Source: Caldithrix sp.
GTDB taxonomy: Bacteria > Zhuqueibacterota > Zhuqueibacteria > Oceanimicrobiales > Oceanimicrobiaceae
NCBI GenBank assembly: GCA_004357015.1
Contig: SMXE01000165.1
Location: 1 to 5,556, forward strand
DNA: 5,556 bases
Reading direction: 5' to 3'
How positions within the stretch are numbered: position 1 is the first letter of the stretch; each line of letters begins with the position of its first letter. Positions 1-5,251 of this stretch are shown here, one piece after another. The notes under the pieces are model-generated. The model was not told the DNA's origin. It was given only the letters and a program-made list of their open reading frames with translations, and did not search any database. The position numbers were made by a program, and so were the translations under genes.

Positions 1-194
1 ATAACCAGATCGTCCGGAACAAGCGCCCCCTGCGACATATACGACTCAGCTTCTTTGCCGAGCGCACTTCCTTCTGTCACCGCTTCACGCAGCATGTCGC
101 CGGATGAAATGTGCGGGATGCCGAGTTTGGTCTCGATTAGGTGTGCTTGTGTCCCCTTGCCTGAACCTGGCGGCCCAATCAAAATAACACGCAT
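1..194 (-). CDS. adk: Adenylate kinase, N-terminal part (runs off the left edge)
   Basis: Adenylate kinase interconverts ATP + AMP and 2 ADP in the cytoplasm and balances the adenylate pool. The 64 visible codons begin [16 protein letters not shown], which is the P-loop (GPPGSGKGT at residues 7-15, Lys13 binding the phosphates). They continue with SSGDMLRE at 30-37, where Arg36 is the AMP-binding arginine (usual form STGDMLR), and with GALVPDDLV at 56-64, the end of the AMP-binding NMP domain. The usual length is about 190-220 residues, so roughly two thirds lie outside the window. The start at 194 is preferred because AAGGA lies 6 nt upstream; an in-frame ATG at 215 would add MNDEGNE. The family assignment is nearly certain. 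The 264-base spacer to the channel gene upstream suggests the gene has its own promoter. Confidence 0.97.
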   Translation of the reverse strand, partial: MRVILIGPPGSGKGTQAHLIETKLGIPHISSGDMLREAVTEGSALGKEAESYMSQGALVPDDLV

Positions 195-458
195 TTCGTT
201 TCCTTCATCGTTCATGAGCGCGGCCACAAACTAAAGGAGGGCACACCTTCGGTGCTGAATCGAAAGCCGCCCTTCCAGAGAATATTGCCGCGTATAGGAA
301 TGCATCACGTTCTGCGGCGAACCATTTGCTGTCCGTCGCATTAGTGTGCGTATAAGATAAAATAAAATACGAATTTTGCAATAAAATAGTGTGGTTAAAA
401 CAAACTGGGTGAACGGAATTGTTTTGGGAAAGGCGTGGAATTCTAAGGTGTTGCCAGG
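195..458 (-). other. Intergenic spacer / probable adk leader
   Basis: This spacer lies between the stop of the channel gene and adk. It holds an AT-rich block (about 351-400) with a candidate promoter, followed by a more GC-rich leader. In the leader, AGGGC (minus strand, near 272-276) can pair with GCCCT (near 237-241) and encloses a smaller CACC-GAA-GGTG hairpin. I see no T-run terminator after the channel gene and no credible small reading frame. The structure could equally be chance; no riboswitch or ribosomal-protein leader class is recognisable. Confidence 0.35.
354..381 (-). promoter_or_regulatory. Candidate sigma-70 promoter for adk
   Basis: Read on the minus strand, TTGCAA (376-381) is followed after 16 bases by TATCTT (354-359). 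Each box matches four of six consensus positions. The surroundings are very AT-rich, so other boxes are possible. Transcription would begin near 347 and give a leader of about 150 nt before the adk start at 194. The evidence is the motif and its position only. Confidence 0.3.
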
Positions 459-2009
459 CTAAACTGTAATTTCACGCTTTTCAAATACACCTGTGAAGAA
501 GTGTTTCATTTTGCTCATGATTTGTTTTGCCAGGCTTTCCGTTTCCCTGATTCTCTCGTCCGGGGTTGCCGAGGCCATCTTCTCCGAATTCCGCAGTCTT
601 CGTTCGGCAATCACAGTACTGATGGTTTCGGCGACTTCTGGCCGTCTGGTCAGGAGGGTGTTCATGTTTTCTTTGGTGATTTCGTGAGCGACCACCTCTG
701 TCACGGCCACGATGGTGGCCGAACGCGGCGCGCCTGTCAGCAGAGACATTTCTCCAAAAAACTCGCCTGGGATGATTTGCCCGACCTTAATCTCTTTCCC
801 TGTGCTGTTTGTATTCAGGCAGGCATGGAGCAGCCCCTCTGATAGAATAAACATCGAATCACCCGCTTCACCCTGTCTAATAAGTTTTTCTCCGCTCGGG
901 TAAAGTTTCTGCGTCATGTTGCGGGCGAGATATTCCAAGTCACTTTTGTCCAGATATCGAAACAACTCAGTCTGCGCCAGCAATTCTGTACGATCTGAAA
1001 GCGAGCTTGAATCCAGATTTCGCGTGGGCATTTCCGCGTAAAAAAGATCCTGTTTGGGGTAAGCCGGGGTGATGCCACCCTGTTTGAGGTGCGTTAGAAT
1101 ATTCGAAACGATGTGGCTGCGCGCGACTGCCTGCGTGATGCCATTTTGCCAAGGCGACATCCAATACCTGACTTTGTACTCAATGCCTACGGAATTTGTG
1201 CCGGCCACGATTACATTCGGCTCCGGCTGTTCTACAATCCCGCTTTCACCCATGGCCGCTTTAGCGCCAGCTGACAGAATTCGGAGCCCCCGGTCGGTCG
1301 GTACTGCAAAATCCAGACAAAAGGTCGTATCAAAACGGCTGATGGGGCCGGCGCCCCAAAAGTTTGTAACAACCATGGAGCTTAGCAGATTATTGGGCAA
1401 AATCACTATGGAATCGTCCTCAGTTGCCAGCCGCAAGGTGCGCCAGTTTATTTCGAGGATTCTGCCCGTGATATTCTGTTCCGGGCTCGAGCCGTGGATC
1501 ATAATCCAGTCACCGATCTTGTACGGCCGTTCGATGTTTACAGCCAAGCCGGTGAAGACGTCCAGAATAACATTTTTGAGTGCAAAACCGAGAACGATGC
1601 TGACGACACCGGAAGTAGCCCAGAAGCCGGTGATGTCTTTTCCGAAAACGATGCCTATAATGCCGGTCACAGCGGTGAGATAGACCAGAATCGTGAATAT
1701 ATCTTTCACCAGGCGCGGAATGGGTGCACCGATGGCTTTGGCGACCAGGCCGTCCCAAACGAAAACAATCACCAACCGATTCAGGAAATGGGCAGCGGAC
1801 AGCCAGATGCCGATCTGAATAACGTACGCCAAAACTTTCTGGGACTGGCTCAGAGCCTCGCTGCCAAATTGTAACAACATGTCCTTATTCGCAAGCGTAA
1901 ACCCTGCAAACAGAATAAATATTACAAATGGGCGCCAGAGGCGTCTAATTATTCCGGAATTGGCTGCCTTCTGTTCTTCAGGCTGAGCCCGTGAGGTGAT
2001 GTTTGTCAT
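459..2009 (-). CDS. MscS-family channel with C-terminal cyclic-nucleotide-binding domain (bCNG type)
   Basis: A 516-residue inner-membrane protein. Hydrophobic helices lie near 27-40, 58-84 and 101-122. A pore-lining helix follows at about 130-158 (GVVSIVLGFALKNVILDVF), then the MscS beta-domain signature PYKIGDWI (162-169), GRILEINWRTLRL (182-194) and the loop ILPNN (203-207). A linker follows, then a cyclic-nucleotide-binding domain at about 346-470 (start LFRYLDKSDLEYLA). Its phosphate-binding cassette is intact: FGEMSLLTGAPRSATI at 418-433, with Gly419, Glu420 and the phosphate-binding Arg429. This architecture matches the known bacterial cyclic-nucleotide-gated members of the MscS superfamily, many of which respond weakly or not at all to membrane tension, so the channel is probably gated or modulated by cAMP or cGMP. 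Ser430 does not discriminate the ligand. A charged helical tail (470-516) ends the protein. AGGA (2014-2017) lies 4 nt before the ATG. No strong promoter is visible; read-through from the small gene upstream is possible. Confidence 0.93.
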   Translation of the reverse strand: MTNITSRAQPEEQKAANSGIIRRLWRPFVIFILFAGFTLANKDMLLQFGSEALSQSQKVLAYVIQIGIWLSAAHFLNRLVIVFVWDGLVAKAIGAPIPRLVKDIFTILVYLTAVTGIIGIVFGKDITGFWATSGVVSIVLGFALKNVILDVFTGLAVNIERPYKIGDWIMIHGSSPEQNITGRILEINWRTLRLATEDDSIVILPNNLLSSMVVTNFWGAGPISRFDTTFCLDFAVPTDRGLRILSAGAKAAMGESGIVEQPEPNVIVAGTNSVGIEYKVRYWMSPWQNGITQAVARSHIVSNILTHLKQGGITPAYPKQDLFYAEMPTRNLDSSSLSDRTELLAQTELFRYLDKSDLEYLARNMTQKLYPSGEKLIRQGEAGDSMFILSEGLLHACLNTNSTGKEIKVGQIIPGEFFGEMSLLTGAPRSATIVAVTEVVAHEITKENMNTLLTRRPEVAETISTVIAERRLRNSEKMASATPDERIRETESLAKQIMSKMKHFFTGVFEKREITV

Positions 2010-2208
2010 GTTTTCCTATTCTGAACATTCCTTCGGCAGAAGGGGAATCAAGTGAACTCTGACATATAAGTACGTCTGTTCCCCTCAATTTGCGAAAGAA
2101 GGCGTCAAAAATTGCTGGAAGAGGGGAGAGAGAGGCCTATTGCTGAGAAACGGACTAAATCTTGAAATCTGGACTTCGGAGATGTATCACGTCGAGAGGA
2201 GAGTGCAT
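2010..2208 (-). other. Spacer upstream of the channel gene
   Basis: This is 199 bases between the unknown 74-codon gene and the channel gene. It contains a 7-base inverted repeat, AGGGGAA (2041-2047) and TTCCCCT (2079-2085), separated by 31 bases. A minus-strand TTGACG (near 2102-2107) resembles a -35 box but has no acceptable -10 at 16-18 bases. There is no clear terminator for the small gene. Nothing else is supportable. Confidence 0.4.
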
Positions 2209-2433
2209 TCAGTTTTCGGAGTGTTCCAGATTTTGCTTGGCCGCTACGCGTTCCCCGTTGCATTTCCGCGCTCTTATTTCAAGCAAAACGTTGCTGATTT
2301 TTTCGAGATAATCGAGTTTGTAAGTTCTGGGGCCGTAATCAAAGTACAAATCAAGTTTTTTGAACGCTTCCACTAGTTCTTCGCTGCTTGCGTTTTTTAA
2401 ACTGGCACCGTCCTTTGTGTCTATTTCTACCAT
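2209..2433 (-). CDS. Small hypothetical protein, 74 aa
   Basis: I do not recognise this protein. It begins MVEIDTKDGASLKNASSEEL, is rich in charged residues, and is predicted by eye to form two amphipathic helices (about 16-31 and 38-56) joined by a short turn containing Tyr-Gly-Pro (33-35). There is a single Cys (58), no signal peptide and no membrane segment. It is not a LysW carrier: there are no CxxC zinc-binding pairs and the C-terminus reads LEHSEN, not the Glu-Asp/Glu-Trp-Gly-Glu type ending. Support for a real gene comes from GGAG located 7 nt before the ATG and from a good promoter about 110 bases upstream. The protein is small and probably cytoplasmic. It may be transcribed with the channel gene 199 bases downstream, but nothing shows a functional link. 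Confidence 0.6.
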   Translation of the reverse strand: MVEIDTKDGASLKNASSEELVEAFKKLDLYFDYGPRTYKLDYLEKISNVLLEIRARKCNGERVAAKQNLEHSEN

Positions 2434-2522
2434 GTCATCACTCCAAAATTTATGACCGAAAACTGAGTTGGTGCAAGGAAATTGTTCCGCCTTAGATCAT
2501 TCGTCTTCAGAACTGTTTCCAA

Positions 2523-2559
2523 TTGAGCCGTTTTCAGCTCAACTATATGAGTGGTTGAG
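2523..2559 (-). repeat. Three CTCAA/TTGAG half-sites over the promoter (possible operator)
   Basis: On the minus strand the order is CTCAAC (2554-2559), GTTGAGC (2537-2543) and GCTCAA (2523-2528). The central element can pair with either flank: CTCAAC-10-GTTGAG and TTGAGC-8-GCTCAA are both perfect 6-base inverted repeats. The outer copies are 32 bases centre to centre, close to three helical turns, and the cluster covers the spacer, the -10 box and the start-site region. That is a typical place for a repressor operator. Because the first arm lies upstream of the predicted start site, it would act as DNA, not as an RNA hairpin. The repeats are short, so chance is possible. Confidence 0.35.
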
Positions 2560-2570
2560 TGTCTTTGCAA
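2542..2570 (-). promoter_or_regulatory. Sigma-70-like promoter for the small hypothetical gene
   Basis: On the minus strand, TTGCAA (2565-2570, four of six consensus) is followed by exactly 17 bases and then TATAGT (2542-2547, five of six). Transcription would start near 2535, leaving a leader of about 100 nt before the ATG at 2433. It lies about 95 bases downstream of the lysJ stop, so the small gene and perhaps the channel gene can be transcribed independently of the operon. Confidence 0.5.
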
Positions 2571-2664
2571 TATCGGTGCCAGGTCTCGGTTTGTTGCAGA
2601 ATTGACATACGAACAGCGACCATAGCTTAGCAACCACAGCAGTGGCGACTGGGCAAATGTGGGG

Positions 2665-3822
2665 CTAACCTTTCAAGGCGCGCGCCACTTCGCTTGCCAC
2701 AATGTTCAGTTCCTCCAGGGAAATGGTAAGCGGCGGCAGCAGGCGCAAGACCGTAGTGCCGGCCGGCAGAACGAGTACACCGGAGTTCAGGAGTTTCAGG
2801 ATAAACGGTTTGACTTTTTCTCGCAATTCGATTCCGATCATGAGGCCAAGATGCCGCACCTCCCGTATAACCGGCAAATCGAACTCGTGTAATTTTTTCA
2901 CGAAGTACGTCCCTTTTTTTCTCGCCTGCTCCGCGAGTTCATTGTCCAACATATAATCTATAGCAGCGATTGCAGCAGCGCATGCGAGCGGATTACCACC
3001 AAAAGTGCTGCCGTGCTTGCCCGCGGGGATTTCTATTTTGTCGCTGCACAGAAGTGCGCCCATCGGAAAGCCACCGGCAATGCCCTTTGCGAGGCATAGC
3101 ATATCCGGCGCCAGGTCGAAATGCTCGCAGGCGAACATCTTGCCTGTTCTGCAGAACCCCGTCTGAATTTCATCGATGATCAGAAGAATTCCCTTGTCTT
3201 GGCAAATGTCCTGAACCTGCCGCAAATAATCTTCCCTGCCGATATTGACGCCACCTTCACCCTGGACGATTTCCACCAGAACAGCAGCGGTCCTGTCGGT
3301 TATGGCATTCTTCAACTTATCAGAATTATTGAAAGGGACGTGCTGAAAGCCCGGAATCAAAGGCTGAAAGTCTGTGCGATATTTTGGATTGAACGTCGCG
3401 CTCAATGCACCCATGGTTCTGCCGTGAAACGCGCGCATGCAGCAGATGATGTCTGTCTTACCGGTAGCAAATCTGGCGAATTTTATGGCAGCCTCCACGC
3501 TTTCAGTGCCGCTGTTGCACAGAAAAGCTTTGGTCATCTGACCCGGTGCGATGTTTATCAATTTTGCCAGCAAGCGCGCCCGCGTGTCGTTGTAGAATAT
3601 TCCCGGACAGGTGATCAAGGTTTTGGCTTGTTCAGTGATGGCATTCACAATCGTCTCATTACAATGTCCGACGTTGGCAACCCCGTTGCCGGCCACGCAG
3701 TCAATGTACTCTTTCCCCTTCTGATCCCACACTTTCGCATTCTTCCCCTTGACCAGGACGATGTCCCGTTTTGGGTAAATGCCCAGTTCGTACTGCTTTT
3801 CGAGTTCAAGATAGTCTGTCAT
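2665..3822 (-). CDS. lysJ: LysJ/ArgD-type PLP aminotransferase ([LysW]-aminoadipate semialdehyde / acetylornithine class)
   Basis: A class III, PLP-dependent cytoplasmic aminotransferase of 385 residues, the usual length for the family. Visible features are SGTE (104-107, phosphate binding), FHGRT (132-136, stacking on PLP), IIDEIQTG (215-222, with Asp217 contacting the pyridine nitrogen), the Schiff-base Lys246 in LAKGIAGGFPMGA, GSTFGGNPLAC (271-281) and Arg360 in VLRLLPP, the usual substrate-carboxylate arginine. In the carrier pathway it transfers an amino group from glutamate to the LysW-bound semialdehyde, giving LysW-gamma-lysine (or -ornithine). The sequence resembles ArgD as well, so the LysJ name rests on the adjacent LysZ and LysX genes. 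Its ATG overlaps the lysZ stop (ATGA), indicating translational coupling; AAGGA lies 11 nt upstream. It is the last gene of the operon; no LysK peptidase follows. Confidence 0.93.
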   Translation of the reverse strand: MTDYLELEKQYELGIYPKRDIVLVKGKNAKVWDQKGKEYIDCVAGNGVANVGHCNETIVNAITEQAKTLITCPGIFYNDTRARLLAKLINIAPGQMTKAFLCNSGTESVEAAIKFARFATGKTDIICCMRAFHGRTMGALSATFNPKYRTDFQPLIPGFQHVPFNNSDKLKNAITDRTAAVLVEIVQGEGGVNIGREDYLRQVQDICQDKGILLIIDEIQTGFCRTGKMFACEHFDLAPDMLCLAKGIAGGFPMGALLCSDKIEIPAGKHGSTFGGNPLACAAAIAAIDYMLDNELAEQARKKGTYFVKKLHEFDLPVIREVRHLGLMIGIELREKVKPFILKLLNSGVLVLPAGTTVLRLLPPLTISLEELNIVASEVARALKG

Positions 3823-4610
3823 TTGATCGTCGTTCCTTTGCCGTTGAGTGCGTCTTTGATAGGGTGTTTGGTTCGGCCGTCGGCAATCAGCACCTCTCTG
3901 ACGCCATTTTCAAACAATTTTCTCAGTGAAAGCAGCTTGCGTTTCATACGTCCAGCCACTTGTTTTTCCTGCTTGATGAGCTCGTCTCTCGACATTTCGC
4001 TCAACACGGAGCACGGGTCGTTCTTGTCCGCAAGAAAGCCAGGCGCTTCGATCAGTTGAATCACCCTTTTCGCCTGAAACGTCTCCTGCAGCACCGCCAC
4101 GATGTCATCGTTATCCGAGTTGATGGCAAAATTATTCTCGTCAATGATGGGAATGGCCAGCACCGGGACATAGCCGTTTTCGAGCAGTAACACCAATAGC
4201 GCTTTGTTGACAGTTTTGGGCTTGCCGGAAAAATCATGCACGATGCGAACTTTGCCTTTCTCTCGCACCCGGATGCCGCGGTTTCGTCTGCCCTGAACAA
4301 CCTTGCCATCGAGTCCGGAGAGCCCCACCGCGTTGATGCCGTGCTGCTGGCAAATCTCAACGATTTTTTTGTTCTTCAATCCGGCGTAAGCCATCATCAG
4401 GAGGTCGATGGCGGTTTCGTCTGAAAAGACGCTGCTGTACCCCGAAACCGAGGTGAGCACTTTTTTCGGCTTGCCGAGACTTTCCCCCAGTTGGTCTCTC
4501 ACTGCGTTAGCGCCATGTACGATAAGAAATTGTTCGTCCAGTTCTGCCAGGTCTGCGACAATCCCTTTGATGTTGATGGCCACCCCACCGCCAATTTTGA
4601 TAATCAACAT
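3819..4610 (-). CDS. lysZ: [LysW]-aminoadipate/[LysW]-glutamate kinase
   Basis: An amino-acid-kinase-fold enzyme of 263 residues that uses ATP to phosphorylate the side-chain carboxyl of aminoadipate or glutamate carried on LysW, the second step of the carrier pathway. Visible motifs are KIGGG (5-9, ATP phosphates), VHGAN (31-35), LSGLDG (97-102) followed by GRR (107-109), NKALLVLLLENGYVPVL (135-151), INSDNDD (163-169), GRMKRK (220-225) and a C-terminal ADGR...PI..AL.G.GT pattern (244-260). The LSGLDG/GRR and GRMKRK segments match my memory of Thermus LysZ better than classical ArgB. One oddity is that the usual HGG of the substrate loop is HGA (Ala34). Its start overlaps the end of the amidotransferase gene by 7 nt and has no good ribosome binding site, so it is probably translated by coupling. 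Whether the substrate is aminoadipate, glutamate or another acid cannot be read from the sequence. Confidence 0.93.
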   Translation of the reverse strand: MLIIKIGGGVAINIKGIVADLAELDEQFLIVHGANAVRDQLGESLGKPKKVLTSVSGYSSVFSDETAIDLLMMAYAGLKNKKIVEICQQHGINAVGLSGLDGKVVQGRRNRGIRVREKGKVRIVHDFSGKPKTVNKALLVLLLENGYVPVLAIPIIDENNFAINSDNDDIVAVLQETFQAKRVIQLIEAPGFLADKNDPCSVLSEMSRDELIKQEKQVAGRMKRKLLSLRKLFENGVREVLIADGRTKHPIKDALNGKGTTIK

Positions 4611-5251
4611 GTGTCAGAGAATACCTGGATTGAATGATTGCTGATTTCCACCCAATCCTGCTCATCAGGATAGGCTTCAGAACAAATGATGAGTTCACCA
4701 TTTGATCGTTTGAAGTGCAGAGTGAAGTAACCGGGATCGCCAGTGAAGCCGGAAGCGACGTACGCTTTGCTTTTGTCCGAGATGATAATATTCATTGCTT
4801 TCACATGTTCTGTCCTGCGTTTGATGATTTCGACGCCGCGCTGCAGTGCCCGCCGCATATCACCCCGGTCAAAGCGTTTGATGAAATTGAATATTTTTTC
4901 AGCGCCGATGCGGCCGGTTTCGCGAATCTTCACGCCCCGCAGCTCGCCGTTAAAAATGAAGACGTATTTGTCGTCGTGAAACGGCATGTTGTTTTCGATG
5001 CGAATGTCCTTATCCTGAAACGCGCTGCGGGCATGCGCCAGGATTTGCGTCGTTGCGCCGAACTGCGTCAGGTCATCATCCCAGATTGGGCGGATATTCT
5101 TGTAATGCTGCCATTCACCGTTCTCCAGATAGCTGCAGCCCCAGCCATGTCCCTGAAATTCCTTGCTGTCCCTGGCGATTTGCGCGAACTGCTCCAGGTG
5201 CTGGCGGACTTCAAACGGTTTGTCGTATCTCACGAATAGCAGTCTGCACAT
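4604..5251 (-). CDS. Stand-alone class II glutamine amidotransferase (YafJ/EgtC-like, GATase_4 type)
   Basis: A 215-residue cytoplasmic N-terminal-nucleophile enzyme. With the start at 5251 the protein begins Met-Cys-Arg-Leu-Leu, placing the catalytic nucleophile at Cys2, which would be exposed after Met removal. Other family features are GHGWG (34-38), HARSAF (73-78, with Arg75 equivalent to the glutamine-binding Arg73 of GlmS), NNMPF (87-91), FNGEL (100-104, with oxyanion-hole Asn101-Gly102), AEKIF (117-121) and CSEAY (190-194). There is no fused synthase domain, as in YafJ and in EgtC, which hydrolyses a gamma-glutamyl amide in ergothioneine synthesis. The residue that aligns with GlmS Asp123 (the Asp of the usual DSE/DTE motif, which holds the glutamine amino group) appears to be Gly116. 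The gene overlaps lysX by 41 nt and lysZ by 7 nt, so it belongs to the carrier operon. It could supply ammonia, or cleave the gamma-glutamyl bond to LysW; both are inferences. Confidence 0.9.
   Translation of the reverse strand: MCRLLFVRYDKPFEVRQHLEQFAQIARDSKEFQGHGWGCSYLENGEWQHYKNIRPIWDDDLTQFGATTQILAHARSAFQDKDIRIENNMPFHDDKYVFIFNGELRGVKIRETGRIGAEKIFNFIKRFDRGDMRRALQRGVEIIKRRTEHVKAMNIIISDKSKAYVASGFTGDPGYFTLHFKRSNGELIICSEAYPDEQDWVEISNHSIQVFSDTC

Larger units (their letters stand above)
2434..2664 (-). other. Spacer between lysJ and the small gene, with promoter region
   Basis: These 231 bases separate the end of the amino-acid operon from the 74-codon gene. They hold the promoter and half-site cluster described separately, then a leader of about 100 nt. 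The only structure right after lysJ is a short CCAC-4-GTGG hairpin (2634-2645) without a T-run, so an intrinsic terminator is not evident. A 68-codon open frame across this stretch (2427-2633) overlaps the promoter, has no family signature and is not called. Confidence 0.4.

Noticed and set aside
1069..1683. A 204-codon plus-strand open frame
   Set aside because: It is antisense to the channel gene pore, beta and linker regions and shows no recognisable domain.
2102..2107. TTGACG as the -35 box of a channel-gene promoter
   Set aside because: The -35-like box is good but no acceptable -10 box occurs at 16-18 bases downstream.
2209..2433. The 74-residue protein as the LysW carrier of the cluster
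   Set aside because: It has only one Cys, so no zinc-binding CxxC pairs, and lacks the acidic Trp-Gly-Glu C-terminus to which substrates are attached.
2427..2633. A 68-codon minus-strand open frame upstream of the small gene
   Set aside because: It runs through the promoter and half-site cluster, overlaps the start of the better-supported 74-codon gene and shows no family resemblance.
2634..2645. CCAC-4-GTGG hairpin after lysJ as a terminator
   Set aside because: The stem is four pairs and no T-run follows on the minus strand.
3121..4059. A 312-codon plus-strand open frame antisense to lysJ and lysZ
   Set aside because: It lies opposite two genes with complete family motifs, has no recognisable domain and reads as an antisense shadow.
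4715..5239. A 174-codon plus-strand open frame
   Set aside because: It is antisense to the amidotransferase, whose motifs are clear; no family signature is seen in the plus-strand product.
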